This document shows, piece by piece, positions 46,022 through 58,837 of a stretch of DNA of 64,000 nucleotides. The position numbers and the translations under genes were made by a program. Source of the stretch: Taeniopygia guttata (taxonomy: Eukaryota; Chordata; Aves; Passeriformes; Estrildidae); NCBI RefSeq assembly GCF_048771995.1, contig NC_133024.1, positions 20,802,001 through 20,866,000 on the forward strand. Reading direction: 5' to 3'. Below the pieces are notes generated by a model that saw nothing but the letters and a program-made list of their open reading frames with translations, did no database searches and was not told the DNA's origin. Position 1 is the stretch's first letter; every line of letters starts with the position of its first letter.

Positions 46022-48966
46022 AACTGACGTAACACCACAACTTCTCTCAACTTTGGATGGCAAGAAATGGCTACCCATAATTCAACTTCACTTCAAAACT
46101 GACACAAGTTGTTTGTTTTTTCCCCAGAGCTAATGAGTCATGTTCTATGTAAACTGTCACTGCATTGTCCAGGGCTCATCAATGTTCAGTAAGCAAATGG
46201 ACATTTTCCTGGAGACAAGGCAAGGCAAGGCTGAAACAGCATTTCTGGGAAGGAAGTGTTTCTGTAGGGTTTAGAAGACGCAGGAAGAGTCAAATGAACC
46301 TGAAAATAGATACAGCTTTTCTGAAGTTAACTTAGAGACATTTTGTAGTAGAGACTTGGGATCTGAATTAGAGATATTTAATTATGTGCTGTTCCCAACA
46401 GCTGCATTTTTGAAAAGCTGCTCAATGGATATCAATTTTACTGCTCTGAGGAAAAGTGGCTGTGAGTGTTACATGTGTACTCAACATGGCACAGACAAAC
46501 ATTACAATTCAAATTCTAGTGGAGACAAACACTGAATTCCCTGTGAGAGCTGGGGTGACCAGACTCAGTGCATTATAGTGAATGCCTGCAGAGGAGCAGG
46601 AGCATGTGTGGCAAATGCTGTAGATAAAAAACTGAAAGACAGAAATACAAAGTACAGGCAGACAGAGCTACAGACTCTTGGCTCTGCTTGTTGAATGAAC
46701 ACAAGAACAATCCAGTGCACCTTCAGAAGGGTTGCCCCTAAATACCCTATTACCAACTCATTTTTTTTTTTCAAAAAAACAACAGAAATTCTCTTGTGAA
46801 CCAAAAGAGATTAAGGGTTTGATAATTTCTTGCCAAGTCGGCAATGTTCTGCTTCACACCCTTGTGTAGAAGCTCACAACAGAAACCTAAACTAAAGAAG
46901 GTAAAGATGAAGTAAATGTGTAATAAAACTTGCAGTTTTCTGTGTTGCATTCTAACCTGGTTTTCACTCATCTCATATAGAGTTACATGCCCTCAATCAA
47001 ACAAAAGCTTCAAAGCTTTGGCAAAGTCTAATTTGTTGCCAGCAACTTGCCCCCTGCAGCTAACAGGAGAGCATTTGACAAACTTAAAGCTTGGGTGGTT
47101 GGAAATCATCCTGCAATTTCATCTTAAATATTCATAATTAAGCAGCTTTAGTAAAATAATTCAGTAATTCCCTAACAGTACCTACACCATTATCTATACC
47201 CAGCCACAGTGCATATGTGCAACTCCAAACCTGCATTTCCCAGAAGATGTTGACTTCAGTTTTAAATTTTGGGGTATAAATAGTGGGAGTAGGCTTTTTT
47301 CAAGTCACAAGAGACCATTCAAAAGAATTATTTTAAAAACAAGCTTTTCATTAAAGCATCCTGACTTGGAAAAATTCTTGTAACTTACTTTTAAAAAATA
47401 AACTATAAACTTAGACAAGTAGGACTCACATAAGCAGGGATATAGAAGTACTACCAAGGCAATAGTCAAAGAAAAATTTTTATGTTTTTTGTGTGTCATT
47501 TTTCTGCAGATTTTGAGCTACTGTGAGGTGGGCGAGTGTGAGGAACAGCAAAGTCCAGCTGTTCTCCAACACTGGGGAGCAGAAGGAAGCCAAGCATAAC
47601 AAGGACAATAGGGCAGAAGCTGTGTCAACTCCATGCTACCAAAGTAAACCAAACAGGGCCAGCCAGGCGTGGCAGCCAGAGACAGCCCAGAGCCCAGATC
47701 ATACATGTGGGTGAGCTAGACCTAAGGAACACAAACAAGAACTAAGGCAAAAGCTGAAATAATGTGAGATTTAGAGCAATTCATTGTATCTTATGAATTA
47801 GATAATTCCTAGATAGAAAGGAAGAACCAGACGCCTCCTGTGAATACCCACTATGAACTGCAGTGCAGAATCTTCAGCTCATCCCTTTACCAGCATCCTT
47901 TCTACCTGCCTGAATGGGTGAGATTTGCCTAGGGTAGGATAAAATATGTTTTAAGACAAAGACCCTGTTTTCCTTAGTGCTTTTCAAAGCGGATGCAGTT
48001 CCTGTGCTTCCCATCTTGGAAAGCAACATTAAGAAAAGAACAAACTGCAGGCTGGTGACATCTGCAAACTGGAGTAGAACACAGCTTGTTTATCTGTCAG
48101 CCTGTCAGACTCACCTATGATTTAACTTCTGTGTTTTGTGTGTCCGTGAGAAATGTTACAGGATCTCCCAGGTCAAAGGTATCTTGGAAGGAAGAAAAGA
48201 GGCAGAACAACAGCTTTGTGAGTATGTTGATCATTAGAGATTTCTGCCAGTGATAAAAAAATATGCTTAAATTTTACTTCACTGAGAAATATTCAGTAAG
48301 GAGTGCAAGTATTCTTCTTGAGAAAAAGGTAGCAAGCAAACTTCCATTGACTTTAACTGTTGGTTGAAGAAAGGAGAAAAAAAAGGTAGAGCAACTTTTG
48401 GGACCATAGCTGGGTTCGTGCTGTCCTCTACTGGTGAAGAATACAAATTACGGTACATGTAAGCAGTACTCAAATAGTATGAGATCTTTTAACAATCCTT
48501 TGAAGAAACGAAATTGAATACGAAAAGAAACGAAAGTGTAATAGCTGTCCACACTAATATATTGTCAGTATTAAAATTAAATACTTGTGTGCATGTGTCT
48601 AAAAGCACATTCCTCTGACTGCAGTCGCTTCAAGTAAATCCATCAGTTCAATGTAAACTTTCTGCCATTACTGTGTATGCAGGAAAATGCTTCCCAATTC
48701 TTCCAATTCTCCATCTTCTTTTTCTTCTTCTTATATTTCTTTTTAAAAATCCAGCTACAAAACACAAGTAAAACAGGAAAAATGCAGTATATTCCTATAC
48801 AAACAACCATTCCTTTCTCTTTCAGCTTCTGTCTGAAGAGACAACCTGATGGACAGCATGTATTCAAGCAGAGATTATTGCAAAGATAGTCTAGAAAGGC
48901 TGACAGTGGCTATTCATAGGTATGGGTTGTGTTTGGGTGGTTCTGTCCGTCACTCTGCTCACATAC
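46022..48966. other. Intergenic DNA, no gene seen
   Basis: Mixed-composition unique sequence. A T/C-rich tract lies at 48715-48745. Nothing else recognised. Confidence 0.5.
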
Positions 48967-49071
48967 CCAAGTGAACAGTGGAGCTCCAATTCCAGTGATG
49001 TTTGCTGAGCCCAGCACAGCCACCCAGCTCAGTGCCAGCAGAGCAAGGTAACAGCAGTACCACATCTTCAT
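48967..49071 (-). other. Candidate signal-peptide first exon of a host gene
   Basis: On the minus strand an ATG at 49071 (a second in-frame ATG at 49065 has the better context, AAG before ATG) opens 35 codons reading MKMWYCCYLALLALSWVAVL then GSANITGIGAP, a good signal peptide with a plausible cut after VLGSA and an N-glycosylation site. It ends TGG directly before GTATGTGAGC, a strong splice donor in phase 0. Read through, the frame stops about 20 codons later. No downstream exon was recognised in the remaining 48.9 kb to the left, and I do not recognise the family. It may equally be chance. Confidence 0.28.
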
Positions 49072-49315
49072 GCAGAACGACAAATGAGTCTCCAAAAGAC
49101 ATTAGGAAATGTCCTGCAGAGCCTTGTTTAGCTGCAAGAGTAAACAACAGATGAGGAGAAGGACATGGCACACAGACAGCATTCATCACAACAGATTGCT
49201 CATTGTTTTATCTAGAGTGAGATGCAGAAAGTTTAAACATCTGCCTCTCTCCTGCAAAGCTTGGGTCACAAAGTCTCCTATGGGTCTCTGCACAGACCTG
49301 AAAATGCATAGCTAG

Positions 49316-50032
49316 AGAGGTGTCCTAGGGTGACATTATGGTGTTTGTATCTCCAATCATGTGTTCTGTTTACATTTGATATTATGTTCTGTGCTTTCAG
49401 AACTGACTCTGAAAGTGAAGGTTTGTTTTGCCTTGTTATCATCTGGTTCACCTCTCCCCATGGTCTGCTGTCTAGAAAAGGCTAGGGCTGGCTGGCTGGC
49501 TTTTGCTTTGCTTACTTGCTTGCTTGGCTTGCTTGCTTTGCCTGCTTGCTTGCTTTGCTTGCTTCTGCTTTTGCCTTTGCTTCCTAGTTAGATTAGCTAA
49601 GCAGTCCAATTCTTTCCCTGGACTGTTGCTTTTTCCTTTCCTCTTCCTGAATACCATCCAACCTGCTCTGGACTGGGATCTGGGAAACACCAAGGAACAC
49701 CAGGAGCCTGCATTTTGTGATCTGCAGCAGCCATCCCCAGTGCTGGAGAGCAATCCCCAGTGTCCAGACCCGGGCGACCACTCCTAGGAAAGACTTTCTG
49801 GATTTGTTCATCTCTTCAGAGTGGTGAAAGAGTTTTGTTGTCATCTGGTGTTGTTAATTGTTTTGGTGCTGGGGAGTGCTTTGTTCGTTGAATAAACAGG
49901 TTCTTTTCCACTTCTCTCTCAGAGGAAATTTTTCCCTGAACCAGGTGGGTGGGGAGGGGCCGTGGGGGTTTATTTCCTGGGGGCTCCTTTCAGAGGGTTT
50001 TCCCCAAATTTGCCCTAAACTAGGACAAGAGG
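49316..50032 (+). mobile_element. Solo LTR, ERVL-like, 707 bp
   Basis: The LTR is 49321-50027, with long inverted ends TGTCCTAG and CTAGGACA, flanked by AGAGG (49316-49320 and 50028-50032), a 5-bp duplication. AATAAA lies near 49889. The start TGTCCTAGGGTGACATTATG and the 5-bp duplication are like avian class III (ERVL) LTRs. It includes a CTTG-rich microsatellite, listed separately. Confidence 0.9.
49483..49582 (+). repeat. CTTG/GCTT microsatellite within the ERVL-like LTR
   Basis: About 100 bp of degenerate CTTG, CTGG and CTTTG units. It explains the Cys/Leu-rich open frames seen on the plus strand here. Confidence 0.85.
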
Positions 50033-53000
50033 CTGAAGCATGGTCTGATTTCTGAATCTGTATAATGATTTTAAATCTTTTTTGACTTGCACACTTGGTA
50101 TGTGGCTGGGATACAAGTTTAGTTCTTCATTCTACCTTCCTCTGTGGAGCCCCATTTTCTCCCATCCTTAGTAAGGATTCACAGGGATTAAGAGCAGACT
50201 TAAAGCTTCTTCTGTGGTAATCATGGCAGTATACCAGGGCTGATGAGAAATTCTGAAAGTTCAAAAAAGAGTTGCCCCTGGTGTGATGCAGTATAAGACT
50301 AATAAACTTTTTTCCTTACTTATCTGGAGGCTCCTGTGCTATACCAGTGCCCAGAAACGCCTGGAAACAGCTGTAAACCACGACTAGAAAGGGGTAATTT
50401 TGCCTCAGGGCAATCCAGAGGGAGCATGAGATGACATAACCTGCCTTCACAGATCCTTGAGCTGTTCCTGCACTAAACATAGAATACTCTTGTAACATAG
50501 AGTTACACCCTAAGGACAGAAATGGAATAGGATGACAAGGACAGGATGAAAAGGTCATCTTTGTTGTGTTTGCTTTCTGAGAAAAAAAACATCCATCAGA
50601 GGTTATCAGAGAAGGGATTTTATTTTTAGAATGCTCTTGTTCCCAAGAAACTCAAGAGATTTTTTATATTTGACTTGAAGGGGAACGAAATACTGCTATT
50701 GGGGAATGAAGTCTTGCATTACCAAATAAGAAATATGTTTAGGAAAACCTTTGGAAAAATCCAGGCAATTGCTGTTGAAGAAATTTATCTATAGAGAGAA
50801 GTCTTCATGCCAATTCTGGAACATTATTTTGTCATGCTGTTACTTTTATAAGGTACTTGTTTACAGTATCTTCCAGAACCTATTAAAATTAATGGGGATC
50901 ACACTTTTTTTAATTAGCACTGGATTAGAAGAGTGAGAATTTTACAGAGGAAAAGAGAGAATATGATTTAATAAATTTAGTTAATCTTTTTTGCAGTAAC
51001 TGAAAATATCTTCCAACACATACAAATATAATTAAAGACAAAGATAAAAATCCCATCCAACAAAGTTCTATACAGCTTAGATCTGGTAAAGTATTTGCAC
51101 ATTTACTGGAGACAGTGTATTTGTCCTTGTACAGCATTTCTGATATTGAAGAAGCCTTCATGTATTTTTCCTTTTGCTGTTAAGCTGCAAATAAAGATTT
51201 TCTGTTAGCCCTGGTTTGTAAAAGTATTGACAAGCTACACTAAAACTAAAACTAATTTCTTCAAACAAAAAACAGTTAAAACTGACAGTTAAGTATCTTT
51301 AAAAATGGTTTTCAAGCAACAGTTGAGAAAAAAGGAATATATCACTGGAAGACAGTTTTCCTGTATTGGCATTTTTGCTGCCCTGTAAGCCAAATTTCAC
51401 AGGTTTTCCATCTAGCAGTGGAAAGATAATTAGTCTGCAGGTGATTAATTCTGTGGAGGAGAGAACTGGTTCCAACTGAGGTTACAATTATGGCTGATGC
51501 TCTGGAGTGGCAGGGATGAGCTGTATGGCTACAGTGGGGGTTAGGGTTCAGGAGAGGAAGAGCTGGACAAATACATTTACTGCAGGATCTTGTCAGTAGG
51601 GTATGTCTAGGATGAGGGCTGCTGGTGGTAAGGATTTACAGCTTCTGGCTAGTTTCAATTGGAACAGTACACCAACAGTTTCAGGACTAGATCAAGAGAT
51701 CTAGTCCTCAATAATGTGTAATTCATCCTTTGACAGAAAACAGTGACTGGGCTAAGGATGCAAGACCATTCACTGTCACAAATGCTCTTAGGTGGCTTAG
51801 GATCACAGGTCCAGTAAAAGATGGCTAAGGTCTTGGTTTTATGTTAGTTTCTTCAAAAGCTAACGAAAACCAGCAAACTTTGATATGAGAGAAGCCACTC
51901 ATTGTGGTATGAACTCAATAGAACTTATTGGTATTGTATTTTAAAAAAAATCCTGATCTTGAATTTTATGGTCTAGGAAAGGTGAGGCTACAAGAGCAAT
52001 TTAATAGGTGGAACTACAAAGTTCTGCAGGAATCACGTATGAGCTACTACTTGTAGTGAGCTGTGTGGTTCTCTCAAAACTTAATTTTTTAGGGTGTCTG
52101 GGTTGGTGGGGTTTTATTTTGTTTATTGGCTAACATTATGCTTAAGGTAAAGAAAGATGAATGTAGAAAATGTCCTTAAAGGATCCTGAAAGGTTGTGGC
52201 TGATCCTTCCTGAGAGTAGTGAATGGTAGGAAGCATTGACAGGGTTTTGGATGTGATTACCAGTAGGACTGGATTTGAAACTAGGGGTCTGTGAAGCAAA
52301 ACTTAAATACTAGTATGTTTTCAAGTGTTAGCGTGGTTTCTTGCAGGACATTGAGACCTAGAACAAGGAGATTGAAATTTAGACAAATTTAAAACTGCAG
52401 TTCAGGAAAGTGGGGGCAGCAGAGGTCAGCTTATTACTGGAGTCCTTCAGTTCTCTAGGGCAGGATGAAAGCCATGGTTAGGAAGGGTGTGTGCTTTCTG
52501 CATGGGTGAGTAAGGCTTCTGCTGAGAGAGGAGCAATGGTTGGTGCTGTGTTTTATATAAACAAAGCCTGAGAAACATGTTCTGTGCCTGGGCTCTGTGA
52601 GACCAATAATTCCCATTTCACTGTTGATCTAAGTCATGAAGAGCAGGAATGTAATCTGTGAAAGAAGTTGAGGCATGGATAAAACTCTCAACAAGACTTT
52701 AAGTTGGGATTTGCTTTAGGTCTCTAGTAGTTGCTCCATGTTCAACGTATGTTTTGATAAAGCGGAGGTAAAGTTTGACATCAAGAACGGTTAATTAATA
52801 TTCATTTCAGTATGGCTGGAAAGGAGGATCTGGAGAAATGGGATGTTGCCAGTTCTGTTGGGATAGGATAGGGATTGGACTTTGGGATGGACATTGGATT
52901 TATGCCTTCTGGTTATTTTTGGAGAGGGGAAGGTGTTAACAGGGGTCTGATGAAGGCTAAGATGATTCCTTTATAGATTATTTTGAGACTGGATAGAATT

Positions 53001-55539
53001 ATTTGCTGTAAAGAAAAGCAAGCAAGCAAGAAATCATGGTTTTGAGCTGTCTGTGGCGCTGGTAAATAGCATTGCAATTGTTTCATCCCATTCATGCATG
53101 TTTTATTTGAAAATTTAAAGATTCTTTCCTTTTTTACTTTATTTGAAATGTATATATATGTTAAAATGTCAAGAAAGTTTTTAAGCTAAACACTATATTA
53201 AATACTGACGGGTGGGACAAAACATGTGCTTTTATTAATGGTCATTTTTAAATTCGTGTGCCAGGTTTTCCAAAATAGATATTTTCCCCAACTTTTCCAT
53301 TTGGCTAAATAGCCTAAAATCCTCTTTCATAGAGCTAAATTCCTTTGCCATACCTGATTTAACTTCATGCATGGAGACAGATACAGTCAGAAAAAATTAA
53401 AGAGAAAAATGTAAATATTGATGGTAGTAGTGACAAAGTAAACACTTTAGGTCTTTAATGTATCACTATGGCACAGCACAGGGCAGCACAAGAAGTGTGT
53501 TAACGGGATTGTCTGCCTAAGCTTCCACTGTTCACCTCTGTTGTTTTCCCTGTTTTGCAGATGAATGCAAAGTTTCAACATTCAGACTAGTCCTCCTGGC
53601 AAGCATTATGAATATTAAATATTCATGTTTGAAATCTGTTCAGATCCGACCTTGGAATCATTTTGAGTTTGTTTATGACCAATTAATATGCTATATAAAT
53701 TTCAGATTCTGCCATCTGAGTAAGCTGAATGCAGAGGATGAAGGACAATATCCTGTACTTCTAATTTAATTTTCCCATCAGTGTTTGTTTGAACTCTATC
53801 TGTAGGTCAGGACAGTGGATATCTGTGCAAATATTTTCTGCTTACTCCAGCCAGAACTGTGTATATAATTCCAGTTAAAATTTCAGCAATAGTTTATAGT
53901 CATTTAAGATGACTTTTTCCACATAGAAAATAACGCTTTCAGATTGAGAACTTTATTAATGAGATATATGTGTCGCTTGCCTGTAGCAGAACTTTGTATT
54001 TATGCACTCCAGACCTCCCTCTGGCTCCAGATCTTGACTGGCGTTTGAAGAATCTTATAATCTTCAGAAAATGAAATTTTATTGACCATCAGAGATTTGC
54101 TGTGCACACAGAGAAAACAGAAGATAAATAATTGGCAGAAGAATGTAGTGAGTCAACCTGCAGAAAGAAGGTAAAACATGTGGAAGAGGACAGCAGCAGG
54201 TAGAGGATGCAGTTCCCCTTTGGGTCAGCTGGATGTCTTTCTCCATCACTTTTAAGTTTTGTCATTCATTCCAAGTATGATCAGCCTTACTTATGAGTGA
54301 CAGGGAGGCAGGAAGAGGTGGAAAAGGCACTTCCATGATTCTCAGCTTGGAAAAACAAAGCGGGAATGTCTGCCAGAGAAATCTGGACACTTTGGGTTTT
54401 CTTGAAAGATCCAAACATTGTTATTTCCTCTGATTTTGTATGCAGTATCTGAAAGAGAGTGACTTGTACGTGTTCCCAATGGTCTTTGCGTACACAAAGA
54501 GGAACGAGACATTTTCAATGGCATTTATTTTAGATTGATGGAAGAAACAAGGAGACAGGCAGCTTCCAAGAGGGTGTTTCCATAGTGTGACCCTGAACAG
54601 AGTTTGAGAACAGTCTGGCTGCTCCCTCTGAGCAGACACAGCTCCTGGAAAATGAAAAGGTGTCTGCTATCAGCAGTAGACAGACATGGCAAGCTCATGC
54701 AGCAAAATTCATATATTAACAGGGAAATGTCCTCAAAACAGGAAAAGATGGAGTCAGGATTTTGGGTTTGATCACAGAGAGGCCCATTGGAGAGACAGGC
54801 CTGCTTGCAAAAGTTGGATGAGTAGTCATATTGCAGCTTTGAACACTCAAAAGATACTCAGAAATGGGCAGTGGATTCAGATCCAGCATCAACGGGTTTA
54901 TGTTTTTCTACCAATACTGTGTGCAGAATAAATGTGAAATAAATTCAGATCACCCCCATTACAGAGGAGAAAAGAAATTAGTTTCCCCCACTGTGCATCT
55001 CATATGAAGATCACTTTGAGAATGGATCACTTCAAACCTGAGATGCAGCTGTTTGTAAACAGTCTCAGGCCCAGTTTGCTCAGTCTGTATTTCACATTAT
55101 CTCAGTTTTTCACACAACATACACGTTCATACTACTTTAGGTAAATACTCCATCCAATCCCCTCCTGAAATTATGTAACTCTTTTGGTTCCCTCATAAAT
55201 TACACAGAAAATAACAGAAATTTAAAAAAAAATCTGCTGTTAAGTCTTTGGCTATTGAAACACAGGGCAACCAGAAGATTTACACAATCCTCCAGATGTA
55301 GTCTTGGTATGAAGATCATGGTAGTTTTATCCATGACAGAGCAGAACACAAAGAAATTGTGTCATGTATAAGAGAAACCCAAAAGCATTTAAACTGGTCA
55401 TTGCCCAGCTTACTTCTTCTCCCATTATAGAGAAGGTTTTTCGTGGCTAGAATCCTATCTCCAAATAATCCAGATTCTTTCAGAGCATTTCTGCATCAGT
55501 TTACTGGTCCTCTGGTGATGATTCCACTCCTCCCATGTT
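50033..55539. other. Intergenic DNA, no gene seen
   Basis: 5.5 kb of mostly AT-rich unique sequence. It holds a hairpin with 11-bp arms and 4-nt loop (AGGACTAGATC, 51683-51708) and a short (TA)n at 53151-53159. No coding region supported. Confidence 0.55.
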
Positions 55540-55612
55540 GAGGGTTGGGACTGGATGATCTTTAAGGTCCCTTCCAACACATAACATTCTATTATTCTGT
55601 GATTCCACGTTG
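55540..55612 (+). mobile_element. CR1 LINE 3' tip
   Basis: GGGACTGGATGATCTTTAAG, then GTCCCTTCCAACACA and TCTATTATTCTGTGATTCC, match the last tens of bases of CR1, including the ATTCTATGATTC-like tail. The upstream part is not recognisable, so this is a very short 5'-truncated insertion. Confidence 0.9.
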
Positions 55613-55969
55613 CTGAACTGTGGCGCTTTCCACAGTCATGGTTTCCTTTAGGATGGAAACTGAAGAATGATGGAGTGGACAGGAAAAAGGAAACAATACC
55701 CCTCAGAAGGAAGGACAGGAAATCTGAAGTTGGTTTTGGAAGAGAAAATATAAAAAATCTGGGAATCTAAACATTATATTTTGATAGTATCAGATGAAAA
55801 TTATCTCGACTGCAGACTCAGAGATCTTTGGCTCTGTCTACATTCTTAAACTTCTACATATATTTGAAGTCTAAAAAGAATGAATCCTGGAAGACTGAGT
55901 TTTCAAATTGTAAGAGGGAGCCTTGAAGCTGTCCAGATTCTGAAAAAGAATTGCTCGAGACCTTACTTG
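55613..55969. other. Intergenic spacer
   Basis: Unique sequence between the CR1 tip and the next LTR. Nothing recognised. Confidence 0.5.
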
Positions 55970-56338
55970 CTGCACTGTAGTTCCCCCCTTCACGCAGCCC
56001 CCCAAATAATCTGACTAGCTCAGAGATAAGGGGCTGTGAGGGGAGGAATATCAGGAGAGGGGTAAAGGTATTCAAAAGAGGCTCTTACCCCAGGGTATGT
56101 TGTACAGCCCTCTTTATTCTGTGTTGTCCATATGGAGAGCAGGGCAAAAGAGGGTGAACAGGAAATGTCAGGGGGTCTATATAGGTTTTGGACAGGGTGG
56201 GCTTTCCTGGCTCTCCGCCAACCCCGTTGGGGCAGGAAGGAGGGGTCCAGGGGTTATCTTGATCATAGTCACGGGGTCCCGGGGAAGGGGAGGCACAGGG
56301 AGGCAAGGGGAGCCCATGAGCTTACTGTAACACTGCAC
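55970..56338 (-). mobile_element. Solo LTR, minus orientation, 357 bp
   Basis: The LTR is 55976-56332; in minus sense it runs TGTTACAGTAAGC to GGGAACTACA, flanked by CTGCAC (55970-55975 and 56333-56338), a perfect 6-bp duplication. CCTATATAG (about 56180) and AATAAAGAG (about 56116) serve as TATA box and polyadenylation signal. Size and duplication suggest a class II ERV. Confidence 0.92.
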
Positions 56339-56868
56339 CTTTAACATTGTCATCCCCAGAGCTATTCAGATAGTGTTCCAAAGCTGTGACTCAGGAAATG
56401 AGGCCTCCCAGGGAGTTTTTCTCACCTAATAAAAGCAGCCAAAATCCAGGTTTAGCACCAGAGCAGACTTCTATTAGAAGAGTGTTAGTGTAATGATGGA
56501 TCCCTCTGAAACACTCTAGGATTACATCCGTGATGATAAGAGCTCTCCCCACTCAGTTTTCCTCTGTCTCTGTTCAGTGACCCTCAGAAAAACAACATGA
56601 AAGCTGACAAACACATTCCAGGAACATTACTTATGCTACATTTTAGTGACTTCAGCTACAAATATGTCCTCCTGTTTTTCTCATTTTTGTAATCATTGCA
56701 TGACAAAATAGATCTCAGTATTCACTATCACAATTGATTTAAATTATCTGTTTTATACAAGCCAACCTATCTGCTTCAAATTTCATTTTGCTTTCAAAAC
56801 GAGTTTATATACTAGGCTAAGATGGTTTTTTGTAATTTCCAACAACTCCAGACAACCAATCTAGATTT
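56339..56868. other. Intergenic spacer
   Basis: AT-rich unique sequence between two solo LTRs. Nothing recognised. Confidence 0.5.
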
Positions 56869-57499
56869 CTATGTGTGGGAATCCAGAGCTTCCCTCTGGC
56901 TGTCCTGGAAGGCCTGGGACCCTGGCAGGGGATTAGGAACTCCCCTGTACAGAGCCCCCAGAGACACTGTCTGTGATCTCTGTCCATGGAAAAGAGTTTT
57001 CAATCTTACAGGCCGAATTACAAGCTCTGAGTGTTTGATATAAGTAATAATTAAGCGTGGCACGGGTGCAAAAGTAAAATTTTAGGATTCTAGATTAGGG
57101 GTTCAATGGGGACAAGATGGAGGAAATTGGGTGTGTCTTGTCCTTTTTCTTCTTCTTCATGCCCTCCATGTTTCACTGTAGTGTTGGCATTTTTCTATTG
57201 GTTTAGGCTGGGGACACACTGTTCAATGTAGGTGATAGATATTGGCACATTATTGTAAATATAGCACACGTAGTTTCTGGTATATAATGTTTGTAACATC
57301 CCACTGAGGGGCAGAGCCCCACACGCTGCCCTGCATGACAGACCTGTGGCAGGGCAGCAGAATATGTTGTAGATAAGCAAGAATAAACAACCTTGAAACC
57401 AGCACAGACGAATTAGGGCTTCTTCTTTGGCAATGGGGCTGAAAGACAGAGACTTTTTACAATCTCTGAATCATCAATACCACAGATTCCAACACTATG
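56869..57499 (+). mobile_element. Solo LTR of the provirus D family, 621 bp
   Basis: The LTR is 56874-57494 with inverted ends TGTGGGAATC and GATTCCAACA, flanked by CTATG (56869-56873 and 57495-57499). GGTATATAATG (about 57280) and GAATAAACAACC (about 57381) are TATA box and polyadenylation signal. It is the intact-ended homologue of 33578-34195 in opposite orientation, so the pair forms a long inverted repeat about 22.7 kb apart. Confidence 0.93.
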
Positions 57500-58499
57500 G
57501 ATCTCAGTCACTTGTAGCTATATAAGATAAAATCTCTGAAGGAACCTTTGTCATGAGAGCATTGTGGCAGGCCAAACTGCATAGTTGGAGTGGCTTCAGA
57601 GTAATACTTGGCAGAAAAAAAATCAGTGTATTGGAGACTTACAACTGTTCAGTTCAGTATAATAGGACTGAGTCCAAAAGAAAAAGGGGGTGCATTAGGA
57701 TTTTGGAATTGGAAGGGGAGGTCTGATTTCAGCATATTTAATTTGTCAGGATTTCTGATTCTTTAATGGCAAGCTCTGCAGAATGGCTGATATAGCTTTT
57801 AAATGCATTTAAAAGCATTAAAATGCAGTGGAATGCCAGCACATTTTCTGAGGGGTACAATTTCTGCCAAAAGCAGAGAGAAGAAGCCATGTCATTTATA
57901 CCAGATGATAGCTTTCTAAAGCTACCAAATTCTCTTTGCAGCTACAAAAGTAACTCTATTCTCTTCCCTTCAGGGATTTGAAATATTAAGAGCCAGTGTA
58001 GTTGTGTTTTATTTCCCTGATTCTGTCTTTTCTAGCTTTTGTACTTTCCTTATTACTCTGCATGTCTCTGAGCACACTTTTTTCTGTATCATTTTCCCAG
58101 CTACTGAATGCAAAACTTTGTAAGAAATCCTTAAAACTATCATCCTGGGTAAACTAAATTACAGATTTAAGAGCAAAACAAAACTATATCTCAGGAGTTC
58201 TTTATCTTTACAATCTTTGGAAGCATTTCAGGACAGTGTCCAAAATTCATAATGCAATTAAGATACTGTCTTCTGGCATTGGTGCAGCTGAGACTAATTT
58301 TCTTCAATGCTTTCACTCAATGATAAATATTTCTAATGGCTATCTTTATTGCAAACTTGGGGCTCCTTCTATCTGGACATGGATTCCTATCAGACAGTTT
58401 AAAGCCCTGGATTAACCTTCAAGCAATCAAAGCATTAACTCTTTTTGATTGTGAAGAGCTGACTTCCCCAGCCATGAGTAAGTATATGGCTCTTGGCTG
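57500..58499. other. Intergenic DNA, no gene seen
   Basis: AT-rich unique sequence; a small imperfect repeat of AAATGCATTTAAAAGCATTA lies near 57800. Nothing else recognised. Confidence 0.5.
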
Positions 58500-58548
58500 G
58501 TTCTTAGATATATTTTACATTTGTAAAATGTAAAATATATCTAAGAAC
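58500..58548. repeat. Perfect palindrome with 23-bp arms and 3-nt loop
   Basis: The left arm 58500-58522 (GTTCTTAGATATATTTTACA then TTT) is followed by GTA and its exact reverse complement to 58548. It is not part of a recognised element. Confidence 0.96.
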
Positions 58549-58837
58549 AGGAAGAGAGAAAAGTTTGGGCAAGGTTCACAGTCAGTAAGAAGCTGCACTG
58601 ATCGTAACTCCAGGAGAGCCTTGCTCCCCATTCACATACTGCCTTTGAACTGGCCAGAGTGAAGCTGTTTGCATGTTCTTGTTTTGGTCTGAAACAAAAA
58701 GACATGAAGAGACCAACTGTGGAGAGCAAGAGCTTGTAGGAAATTGCATGTTTTAATTTACTGCACCAGTATTCTGCAATTCAAAATGTTGATAGTTTAT
58801 GTGCCTACATTTTCAAACGTAAATTAAATACATCAGT

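Noticed and set aside
45479-46078. Pro-rich frames of 150-200 codons on the minus strand
   Set aside because: They fall inside the C-rich U3 of a solo LTR with a target duplication; not a gene.
49472-49787. Cys/Leu-rich frame (plus) and Lys/Gln-rich frame (minus)
   Set aside because: They lie inside the ERVL-like solo LTR and its CTTG microsatellite.
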